The notes beneath the pieces were generated by a model, which worked only from the letters and a program-made list of their open reading frames with translations, ran no database searches and was not told where the DNA came from. Below, piece after piece: positions 37,952-44,969 of a stretch of DNA of 64,000 nucleotides (position 1 is the first letter of the stretch; every line of letters starts with the position of its first letter). The position numbers were made by a program, and so were the translations under genes. Origin of the DNA: Arthrobacter silvisoli (lineage in GTDB: Bacteria > Actinomycetota > Actinomycetes > Actinomycetales > Micrococcaceae); contig NZ_QRCU01000018.1 in assembly GCF_003369445.1 (NCBI RefSeq), positions 105,403-169,402 on the forward strand. The letters are read 5' to 3'.

Positions 37952-39313
37952 ATGGATATCCGCCTCGTCGCACACGTGTTGTTCCTGCGGGCCGCGTGGC
38001 GGCGCAGGGACCGCTGGAACGCCGCGCGCATCGCAGCGCACCAGGAGAAGGCCCTTCGGGAGCTGCGCCGGGCGGCGTACGCCGGGTCTGCCTTCTACCG
38101 CCGCCATCATGATGGCTTGTTCGATGCACCTCTGAACGATCTCCCGCCGGTGACCAAAGCCGAGCTGATGGATAACTTCGATGACGCCATCACCACTCCG
38201 GACCTGGCCCTGAGGGACCTGGAGGACCATCTGCGCGCCCTCGCAGATTCAGACGGGGATCCGGGAATACCGTGGAAGGGCCGCTGGTGGGCGGCTGCGA
38301 CTGCAGGCACAACCGGCCGGCGCGGAACATTCGCCTGGAACCGCGCCGAATGGGCCACCGTCCTGGCCTCCTACGCCCGCGCCAATGACTGGGCCGGAAT
38401 ACCTGCCGGCTTGACCCGGCCCCTCAAGATGGCGTTGGTGAGCTCCCGTGTTCCCACGCACCAGTCCGCCGTGGTTGGCGCATCCCTCCGTTCCGGGCTC
38501 GTCCCCACCCTCCGGCTCGACGTCACAGCCCCGCTGGAGGAGACTGTCGCCGCCCTCAACCGCTTCCAGCCCAGGGTCCTTGTCGGCTACGCCTCGGCGC
38601 TGAAGCCCCTGGCTGCAGAACAGCGCTCGGGCCGGCTGCGCATCTCACCAGAGGGCGTGATGTCCGCGTCGGAAGTGCTCAGCCCCCAGGCGGCCGCGGA
38701 ACTCGAGGCAGCGTGGGGAACCGCGCCCTTCGACGTGTACGCCTCCACGGAAACCGCAGGGATCGCTTCCCCGTGCCTGCAGCGGAACAGCCACGTCTAC
38801 GAGGACCTGCTGATCGTTGAGCCGGTGGACGCCTCGGGGAAGCCAGTGCCCCGGGGGACGACCGGCTCCAAGCTCCTGGTCACGGTCCTGTTTTCGCGGA
38901 CCCTGCCGCTCATCCGCTACGAAATGTCCGATACCGTGCGGCTGGGCGGACGGGGATGCCCTTGCGGGCGCTCCTTTACCCTGCTGGAGGACATTGAAGG
39001 TCGGATCGAAGACGTCCTGGAGCTGCCCGGACACGACGGTACGGTCAGCATCCACCCGATTGTGTTCCACCACCTCCTGGACCAGGCAGGCATTGCGGGC
39101 TGGCAGGTGATTCAGGAATCCGCCGGGCTGCGGGTCCTGCTGGCAGGCCTGGCAAGCGGCTTCTCCACGGACGGTGTCCGCGCCGCAGTTTCCGGGGCGC
39201 TCGCCGCCGCCGGGGTTGCGCGGACGCAGGTTGAGGTGCAGGTGGTGGAGCACGTGGAACGGACGGCACTGGGAAAAGCGCCTTTCGTGCGACGGCTTCC
39301 CCGTGCGAGCTAA
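37952..39313 (+). CDS. PaaK-like adenylate-forming enzyme (phenylacetate-CoA ligase family)
   Basis: 453-aa AMP-forming ligase. The nucleotide loop is AATAGTTGRRGTF, the adenine motif DVYASTETAGI, and RLGGRGCPCGR carries a Cys pair typical of the PaaK/F390-synthetase branch. The C-terminal lid ends ERTALGKAPFVRRLP with the candidate catalytic Lys. Such enzymes activate an acid as acyl-AMP and load it on CoA or on a carrier protein. Only 3 bp separate it from the ATPase stop, so it is the last gene of the operon that also encodes the ACP. A hairpin follows between it and the convergent ABC operon. Confidence 0.8.
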   Translation: MDIRLVAHVLFLRAAWRRRDRWNAARIAAHQEKALRELRRAAYAGSAFYRRHHDGLFDAPLNDLPPVTKAELMDNFDDAITTPDLALRDLEDHLRALADSDGDPGIPWKGRWWAAATAGTTGRRGTFAWNRAEWATVLASYARANDWAGIPAGLTRPLKMALVSSRVPTHQSAVVGASLRSGLVPTLRLDVTAPLEETVAALNRFQPRVLVGYASALKPLAAEQRSGRLRISPEGVMSASEVLSPQAAAELEAAWGTAPFDVYASTETAGIASPCLQRNSHVYEDLLIVEPVDASGKPVPRGTTGSKLLVTVLFSRTLPLIRYEMSDTVRLGGRGCPCGRSFTLLEDIEGRIEDVLELPGHDGTVSIHPIVFHHLLDQAGIAGWQVIQESAGLRVLLAGLASGFSTDGVRAAVSGALAAAGVARTQVEVQVVEHVERTALGKAPFVRRLPRAS

Positions 39314-39358
39314 GGCCCTCTGCCCCTCAAGGCCCGGTGCCTGTTGGCGAGAGGGCCT
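39313..39358. terminator. Hairpin between convergent operons
   Basis: A perfect 9-bp stem, AGGCCCTCT (39313-39321) with AGAGGGCCT (39350-39358), closes a GC-rich 28-nt loop between the PaaK-like gene and the ABC permease gene. It could end transcription from both sides. Confidence 0.45.
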
Positions 39359-39398
39359 GCAACTGTCCGCCACCCTGCGGGGGACAGCGGCGCCTTCC

Positions 39399-40163
39399 CT
39401 ACAATTCCTTGCGGTGGAAGACCGAGGCGGCGAGCCAAACCAGCGCCACCGACGCCGCGAGCGACGTCGCCACCGCCCACACCGGTGACGGAATCCCGAT
39501 CCCCGCGGCCAGCGACGCCGCCTGACCGGCGAGGCCCGCCGGCGAGTTGATGCGGACCGGTTCCCAGATAGCAGCGATTGACAGCAGGGCGTAGCAGCCG
39601 AGTCCTGCGCCGGCTGCACCCGGCGCGGAAGGGATCAGGACGGACAAAAGGGTCATCACGGCGATGAAGAAAACGCCCAGCACCAGCCACAGCAGCGCGG
39701 CCTCCCACAATGTCCGGGCCGGCGCCGCCCCGAAAACGGCTGCGGTCACTCCCCAGGTGATGAGTGTTCCCACCACCAGTATCACCGTGAGGAATGCCGA
39801 ATGGATGGCAGCCTTGTCAACAACGAACGCAGTGCGGGACACCGGCTTGGTCAGGACGAAAGCCGCCGTGCCGCTCTTGGTCTCTGATGAGACAAGCCCG
39901 CCGTACATGACAATCAGTGAAAACAACACGATCTGCGCGAGGTTCTTGATCCATTGACCGTAGGCGTCGACGTAGGTGGGCGGCGGGAGCTGGAACTGTC
40001 CGAGCTGCCCGCCGGCCAGCGCGTTGATCAGCTCAGGGGTGAAACGGGCCAGAGGCGGCCCGGTGAGTGCGAAGAAGAGCACAATCGAGGGGAGCACCCA
40101 AATGCGCCAGGTCCGGACGATTTCGGCGGCTTCCTTCCGGGCGAAAACGAGGTACCCGTTCAT
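39399..40163 (-). CDS. ABC-2 type transporter permease
   Basis: 254-aa permease of six predicted spans (ABC-2/NosY-like family), starting NGYLVFARKEAAEIVRTWR, with VSSETKSGTAAFVLTKPVSR as the cytosolic coupling segment typical of these exporters. ATG (complement of 40161-40163) overlaps the stop of the ATPase gene (ATGA). It would form an exporter with that ATPase; cargo is unknown. It is the last gene of a five-gene minus-strand operon. Confidence 0.85.
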   Translation of the reverse strand: MNGYLVFARKEAAEIVRTWRIWVLPSIVLFFALTGPPLARFTPELINALAGGQLGQFQLPPPTYVDAYGQWIKNLAQIVLFSLIVMYGGLVSSETKSGTAAFVLTKPVSRTAFVVDKAAIHSAFLTVILVVGTLITWGVTAAVFGAAPARTLWEAALLWLVLGVFFIAVMTLLSVLIPSAPGAAGAGLGCYALLSIAAIWEPVRINSPAGLAGQAASLAAGIGIPSPVWAVATSLAASVALVWLAASVFHRKEL

Positions 40164-41089
40164 GACCGGGCGCCTCCGACGAGTTGGACGAAGACCTCTT
40201 CGAGGTCCAGTTCCTCGACCGTGAGACGCTCTATTCCCGCGCCGTGGCTGCTGAGCAGCACAGGAATCGCGTGTTGTGCGGCGGCAAGATCGTTGACGGT
40301 TATTTCGATGACTCCACCGGTTCCCAGGCTGATGGAGCTCGCCCACGCGGAAGCTGCGATCGCCGCGGCGAGTGCCTCGGCGCCCCCGGTGACCTCGACA
40401 AGGATCTTCTGCTTCGAGTAGCGCTGCTTCAGCTCCTCCATGGGTGCCTGTACCACCACGTGGCCCCGGTTGAGGATGGCCACGGTATCGCAGACGCGCT
40501 CGGCATCGGCGAGGATGTGGGTGGAGAAGAACACGGTGGTCCGGCCCCGCAGCGATGCGATGAGATCCAGAACGTCTTTCCGCCCCATGGGATCAAGCGC
40601 GCTGGTCGGTTCATCCAGCAGCAGGAGCCGCGGAGCGCTGATGAGGGCTTGGGCAACACCCAGGCGCTGCCTCATGCCGCGCGAGTACTCCCCGATCCTG
40701 GCGCCAACTCCGCCTAGCCCCGCCAGATCCAGCAGCAACTCCGCCCTTTGCTCCAGTTGCACACCGGTCATCCCGTACAGGCTTCCCACGAACCGCATGG
40801 TTTCCCGGGCAGTCATCCAGTTGTAGAAGGCGGGGACGTCGGCGAGGTAGCCGATGCTGGCCCGCACGGCATTGTCGGCGGACGCCACGGCCCGGCCCAG
40901 TACCCGCAGGGAGCCTGCGCTAGGCCGGGCGAGCCCCGTCAGCAGGCGGATCATGGTGGTCTTTCCTGCGCCGTTCGGACCGAGGAAAGCGAAGATGGAG
41001 CCTTCTTCCACGGAAAGGTCGATGGCGTCGAGGGCACGTTTCCGGCCGAAATCCTTCGTGAGCCCCACGGCCTCGATGGCCGCGTTCAT
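40160..41089 (-). CDS. ABC transporter ATP-binding protein
   Basis: 309-aa nucleotide-binding subunit. Walker A GPNGAGKTT near residue 37, signature YSRGMRQRLGVAQAL, Walker B LLLLDEPTSALD and the switch His in FFSTH are all intact. A C-terminal extension of about 90 residues is typical of the CcmA/NatA-type exporters. Both ends overlap neighbours by ATGA junctions (permease downstream, PLDc_N-type protein upstream). Confidence 0.9.
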   Translation of the reverse strand: MNAAIEAVGLTKDFGRKRALDAIDLSVEEGSIFAFLGPNGAGKTTMIRLLTGLARPSAGSLRVLGRAVASADNAVRASIGYLADVPAFYNWMTARETMRFVGSLYGMTGVQLEQRAELLLDLAGLGGVGARIGEYSRGMRQRLGVAQALISAPRLLLLDEPTSALDPMGRKDVLDLIASLRGRTTVFFSTHILADAERVCDTVAILNRGHVVVQAPMEELKQRYSKQKILVEVTGGAEALAAAIAASAWASSISLGTGGVIEITVNDLAAAQHAIPVLLSSHGAGIERLTVEELDLEEVFVQLVGGARS

Positions 41090-41409
41090 TGCTGCTCTGA
41101 GTTATCGGGCGGGCCGTAGAGTTTGTCGACGACGTCGGTGACGCGGGCCGGACCCGCCGGGCCGGACTGGCCAGTTGCCTCGGCCCGGGGAGCGGGCTTG
41201 CGGCCGAGCAAGAGATAGAGGATCGGGCCGAGCAGATTCAGGAAGAGGATCAGCACCAGCCAGATCCACTTGTTGCCGAAGGCGAGCAGCGCGGCAGGAC
41301 GCCGGTAAAGGTCAACGAGGGCAACGATGTCAAGCGCCAGGGCGGCGGCAGCCAGGACCACCAGGGCCACCAGGACGCCGGCGGGGATGGCCGAAAGGTC
41401 GGTGGTCAT
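41086..41409 (-). CDS. Small membrane protein, phospholipase-D-nuclease N-terminal-like
   Basis: 107-aa protein with two hydrophobic spans; the second contains NKWIWLVLILFLNLLGPILYLLLGR, the PLDc_N signature. The tail is charged and has no catalytic HKD motif. Such proteins often accompany ABC-2 exporters in Actinobacteria as assembly or regulatory subunits. Coupled by ATGA overlaps on both sides. Confidence 0.8.
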   Translation of the reverse strand: MTTDLSAIPAGVLVALVVLAAAALALDIVALVDLYRRPAALLAFGNKWIWLVLILFLNLLGPILYLLLGRKPAPRAEATGQSGPAGPARVTDVVDKLYGPPDNSEQQ

Positions 41410-42887
41410 TGCGGGCCCTCCGGCATTCGGGGCAGTCCCGGATCCATGGCGGGGCGGTCCCCGGGGTCAGCGGGCCCCATGTCGAGCCGGAACGGCGGAT
41501 ACTCGTCGCGCATCAGGGCCGTGTAGGCGACCACCCGGTAGATCCAGCGGTTGATCCCCAACAGAAGGTCAAAGAGGCTTTTCGGATACACGCCGGTGAA
41601 GAGCAGGATGACTCCCGCGACCAGGACGAGGAGGCCGAGGAGCGAGATCCCGCCCGTATCCTGATAGCCCACCCACACGCCGTTGCGGAGGCCCCAGGTG
41701 CGGGCCGAGCCGGTGAATGCGGCGATGACCAGCAGGTGGGGTATGGCCAGCAGCCACGACTTGACCAGCACAAGCCCGCGGGAGAGCCGAAGAGGATAAT
41801 CGACGTCGAAATCTGCCGGGTAGCCGGTTCTGGCGAGGGTGAATGGCGGATACTGGTCTGTGCCGATCGCCGAATAGGCGTAGAAGCATACGCGCCAGGT
41901 CCAACGGAGCACTCCGACATTGAAGCTGAAGAGGGAACGCGGATACTTCCCCGTGAACAGTATCGCGAAGCCCGCGACGATCGTTGTGACGACGAAGGCG
42001 AACCACAGGAAGAACAGGACGATCAAATGGGGGATGGCCAGGAACCACTTGATGAGCCATAGCCCACGGGAAAGCTTCGGGTCCAGGTAGCCGCTGAGCC
42101 GTGCAGGGTAGGCCGCGGCCGGGCCCTCCGGCGGTACTGGCGCCGGCGGTACTGGCGCGCGGACTCCGGGTAGCGGGGCAGCGCCGCCCTCCTGGTGCGG
42201 CGGACCATGCCGGCCCAGGCCGGCGGCACCGGCGACGATCATGGGAACCCCTGCGGCCAGCAGGATGATTCCCGCGACGAGCAGGCCGAGGAACACCGGC
42301 CACAGAAGATCCGAGCGAACCCCTGCTTGCAGATCGAAGGTGATGCGGCTGCCCGCGTCGGCGTTCATGATCACTACGACCCAGTTGCCTGACTGCAGGT
42401 CCCATTCAATCTGGCGGGTGCCTTGCCCCTGGTCCGAAACGGTCCAGAACTTCTGGTCTCCGGGCCGGGCGGGTGTCCTGTTGCCGGGGATGTCGCGGTA
42501 CCTGGGCTGGAAGGGCCTGAACTCCACCCGGATGACCTCCGAATGGCGCACGCCGGCAAGGTAGTCTGCCACATCCTGCTGCCGGGCGATGCCGATGAAT
42601 ACTTCCTGCCCCGGAACGGCCGCCGAAGCACGGAACATCACCCGTCCCACGCTGCGGCCCGGAAGAATCGCCGGCAGCTCCCCATCCAGCACGATATTCG
42701 CTTCGGGTGTTGTCAGGGCGTAGGAAGGACTTTCGTAGCGTTCAACGGGCGTCGTGAGATAGCCATTTTCCCCTTGTTGGTAATTCGCCCACCCCACGCC
42801 CAGGGAACCCGCCAGCAGTCCGAAGCCCAGGAGGGCTGCGAGGGTGCCGGCGACCAGCATGATTACCCGGCCTGGCTTCATTGACAT
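41406..42887 (-). CDS. DUF4389 membrane protein
   Basis: 493-aa membrane protein. An N-terminal anchor and extracytoplasmic domain (about 35-205) is followed by a second anchor, a Pro/Gly-rich linker, and two copies of the DUF4389 unit: each has LSRGLWLIKWFLAIPHL-like or LSRGLVLVKSWLLAIPHL-like words followed by YP(K/R)SLF and a DQYPPF/DEYPPF motif. Function is unknown. It lies 6 bp after the flavodoxin stop and overlaps the PLDc_N-like gene, placing it in the ABC exporter operon. Confidence 0.82.
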   Translation of the reverse strand: MSMKPGRVIMLVAGTLAALLGFGLLAGSLGVGWANYQQGENGYLTTPVERYESPSYALTTPEANIVLDGELPAILPGRSVGRVMFRASAAVPGQEVFIGIARQQDVADYLAGVRHSEVIRVEFRPFQPRYRDIPGNRTPARPGDQKFWTVSDQGQGTRQIEWDLQSGNWVVVIMNADAGSRITFDLQAGVRSDLLWPVFLGLLVAGIILLAAGVPMIVAGAAGLGRHGPPHQEGGAAPLPGVRAPVPPAPVPPEGPAAAYPARLSGYLDPKLSRGLWLIKWFLAIPHLIVLFFLWFAFVVTTIVAGFAILFTGKYPRSLFSFNVGVLRWTWRVCFYAYSAIGTDQYPPFTLARTGYPADFDVDYPLRLSRGLVLVKSWLLAIPHLLVIAAFTGSARTWGLRNGVWVGYQDTGGISLLGLLVLVAGVILLFTGVYPKSLFDLLLGINRWIYRVVAYTALMRDEYPPFRLDMGPADPGDRPAMDPGLPRMPEGPQ

Positions 42888-42893
42888 GTTTCC

Positions 42894-43361
42894 TTAGTGG
42901 TTTTCGGACGTGGGGTCACCGTTGAACGCCGCGAGCAGCTGCCTGGCCCAGGTGGCCGCCCTGCCGGTTTCGCCGTTGAGCAACGGCCCTTCCGCCCCCT
43001 TCACGTAGAAGGCCATCGGCTTTGAGATGATGTCCGCGCCGGCTTGCCTGAGGGCGGTTGTCATTTTCCTGGCTGCGTCGCCATGGACGAAGAGCTTGAC
43101 GCGGGTATCGAACGCCGCCGCCTTGACTCCCTTGAGGCCGTCACCGGCGAGGCCGGAAAGAAGCTCGGTGATCTTCGGCGTCGGACGCCATCCTTGAATG
43201 GGACTGCCGACGACGAGGAGGTCGTAGGCCGAAAGGTCTCCGGGCCTGAAATCCTTGACGGAGATTGCCGCAGCGTCCAGCGGTTGCAGGCTGCTTGCCA
43301 GGGACTCGGCAATCGATTTGGTGTTGCCGTACGCGGAATCGTAGAGGATGAGGGCTTTCAC
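42894..43361 (-). CDS. Flavodoxin-like protein
   Basis: 155-aa FMN protein. ILYDSAYGNTKSIAESLA is the phosphate-binding loop, and VVGSPIQGWRPTPKI is the second flavin loop. The C-terminal half (VKGAEGPLLNGETGRA) differs from electron-transfer flavodoxins and is closer to the flavodoxin/nitric-oxide-synthase-type regulators. Start is GTG (complement of 43359-43361) with AAGGAG upstream. It is the first intact gene of the exporter operon, and a DosR-like box lies 142 bp ahead. Confidence 0.85.
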   Translation of the reverse strand: MKALILYDSAYGNTKSIAESLASSLQPLDAAAISVKDFRPGDLSAYDLLVVGSPIQGWRPTPKITELLSGLAGDGLKGVKAAAFDTRVKLFVHGDAARKMTTALRQAGADIISKPMAFYVKGAEGPLLNGETGRAATWARQLLAAFNGDPTSENH

Positions 43362-43384
43362 CGGTCTTCTCCTTGGACGGGTAA

Positions 43385-43468
43385 TCAGGACGCCTCGATG
43401 ACGACCTTCAGCACCTTGGGTTCGGCCGCGCGGGAAAAGGCTTCGGACGCGGTGGCCGGATTTTCCAT
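43385..43468 (-). pseudogene. C-terminal remnant of a zinc-type alcohol dehydrogenase
   Basis: A 27-codon frame reading NPATASEAFSRAAEPKVLKVVIEA before its stop matches the extreme C-terminus of medium-chain alcohol dehydrogenases (AFxRAAxPxVLKVVI). Nothing of the catalytic or NAD-binding domains remains. It sits between the DosR-like box at 43503 and the flavodoxin gene, so a box-controlled dehydrogenase gene was probably deleted here. Confidence 0.45.
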
Positions 43469-43502
43469 GTGCCGAGCCTAGGTTCCGGGCGCACGGGCCG
43501 GT

Positions 43503-43518
43503 AGGGCAGAAAGTCCCG
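43503..43518 (-). promoter_or_regulatory. DosR-like box G1 (flavodoxin/ABC operon)
   Basis: Minus-strand reading CGGGACTTTCTGCCCT, one of the closest matches to the DosR consensus. It faces the leftward five-gene operon. Confidence 0.65.
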
Positions 43519-43560
43519 CGGAAAACGAGCTCCGCAAAGCGTTGGCGGGATGGCCGTCGT

Positions 43561-43576
43561 CGTGACTTTTGGCCCT
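43561..43576 (+). promoter_or_regulatory. DosR-like box G2 (PNPOx/USP operon)
   Basis: CGTGACTTTTGGCCCT, 89 bp upstream of the rightward gene at 43666. Together with box G1 it forms a paired divergent control region of about 300 bp that holds no intact gene. Confidence 0.65.
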
Positions 43577-43665
43577 GTTTCCGCTGCCCGTTCCGGTGAA
43601 GACTAGGCCCCACGACCCGGTGCGCTACCCTGCCGGACCACTGCCGAACAGCCAGGAGGAACATC

Positions 43666-44088
43666 ATGGAGAACGATGAACGGCCCGGAACGGTCCTGGA
43701 CGAAGAGCAGTCGTGGACCGTTCTGCGTCGCTGCGGGCACGGACGGCTTGCCGTCTCGGTCCTGGGCAAGCCCGATATCTACCCCATCAATTACATCGCG
43801 GACGGCGGCGTCCTGCTCATGAGGACGAATCCCGGAACGAAGCTCGCAGAACTCACGGTCAACGCGAATGTCGCGTTCGAGGTCGACGAAGTGTTGGACA
43901 GCGAGGCCTGGAGCGTTGTGGTGACGGGAAAAGCGCGCGTAGTCGAGTCGCAGTCAGAAGTCGACAGACTGGATAAGCTCCCGCTCAAACCGTGGATCCC
44001 AACGCGTAAGTACACCTACGTGGAGATCACCCCGGAGCGAATCAATGGCAGGCATTTCGAGCTGGGCGAGGAACCCGAGAGGTACTAG
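43666..44088 (+). CDS. Pyridoxamine-5'-phosphate-oxidase-like flavoprotein
   Basis: 140-aa split-barrel protein. The ATG at 43666 has AGGAGGAACATC. HGRLAVSVLGKPDIYPINYIADGGVLLMRT and FEVDEVLDSEAWSVVVTGKARVV are the standard FMN/F420-binding split-barrel words. Members of this group reduce or bind flavin, F420 or haem cofactors; the true vitamin-B6 oxidase has a longer C-terminus. Similar proteins are members of the mycobacterial DosR regulon. It pairs with the universal stress gene 20 bp downstream. Confidence 0.85.
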   Translation: MENDERPGTVLDEEQSWTVLRRCGHGRLAVSVLGKPDIYPINYIADGGVLLMRTNPGTKLAELTVNANVAFEVDEVLDSEAWSVVVTGKARVVESQSEVDRLDKLPLKPWIPTRKYTYVEITPERINGRHFELGEEPERY

Positions 44089-44108
44089 GCGGAAACTGCC
44101 GGACGGGC

Positions 44109-44969
44109 GTGGACGAGGTGAAGGGCCGGATTCTTCTTGGCACCAACGGGTCCGCGGCGGCGCGGGCCGCCGCGGACTGGGCGGCGCGGCGCGCCGCGGA
44201 TGCGGGCGACGAGCTGGTCCTGGTGCACGTGGTCCCCGCCCGTACGGTGTTCCGCCTCGGGGACTCGTACGAAGCTGCCCGGAAACTGGGGCAGGACTTG
44301 CTTGACGGCGAAGTGGCGCGGCTGTCCGGCCCCGACGCGCGGTTGAAGGTGACGGGCATCCTGGCCGACGGTGAACCCGCACAGGCCCTGCGGGCCCTTT
44401 CGGAAGAGGCTGAGCTCGTGGTCGTGGGGACGGACCGTGGCCCCGACGCCCATGGTGAAGGGTTCGGCTCGGTGAGTTTTCAGACATCGATCATCAGCCA
44501 CAGCCCCGTTACAGTCGTGCCGGTGCAGGGGCAGCGGCCGGCCGCGGGCGTCGTCGTGGGGGTCGACGGTTCCCTCGAGTCCCGAATCGCGGCGGAACAC
44601 GCCGCGGCGGAGGCAATCCGGTTGGGGGAGGAGCTGACGATGGTGCACGCAGCAACTGACACGTCCGCTGGGCGGGAAATATTGGGGGCGGCCCGGGACG
44701 GCGTTGCGGCCGCGAACCCGGGCTTGCCTGTCCATGAACTGCTGGATCTGGACCACGGCCCCGCCGACGCGCTCCTGAAAGCCAGCACCAGTGCCAGGCT
44801 GCTGGTGCTTGGCTGTCGCGGCAAAGGCGGACTTCGCGTGCTGATCGGATCGGTTGCCAAGGATGTCCTGTTCAGGATTCATTGCCCGACCCTCGTCACC
44901 CGGCCGGCCCGGACCATGGCTGGCCTTCCTACCGTTTCAGGCCGGGGCGAAGCGCCCTCAGAGCGTTGA
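44109..44969 (+). CDS. Universal stress protein (two USP domains)
   Basis: 286-aa tandem USP. Domain 1 (about 1-138) starts RILLGTNGSAAARAAADWAA; domain 2 (about 145-286) starts VVVGVDGSLESRIAAEHAA. The ATP-binding pattern is clear in domain 2 (LGCRGKGGLRVLIGS) and degenerate in domain 1 (GTDRGPDAHGEGFGS). GTG start with a weak ribosome site; probably coupled to the flavoprotein ahead. Its last 41 bp overlap the 3' end of the convergent P-type ATPase gene. Confidence 0.85.
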   Translation: MDEVKGRILLGTNGSAAARAAADWAARRAADAGDELVLVHVVPARTVFRLGDSYEAARKLGQDLLDGEVARLSGPDARLKVTGILADGEPAQALRALSEEAELVVVGTDRGPDAHGEGFGSVSFQTSIISHSPVTVVPVQGQRPAAGVVVGVDGSLESRIAAEHAAAEAIRLGEELTMVHAATDTSAGREILGAARDGVAAANPGLPVHELLDLDHGPADALLKASTSARLLVLGCRGKGGLRVLIGSVAKDVLFRIHCPTLVTRPARTMAGLPTVSGRGEAPSER

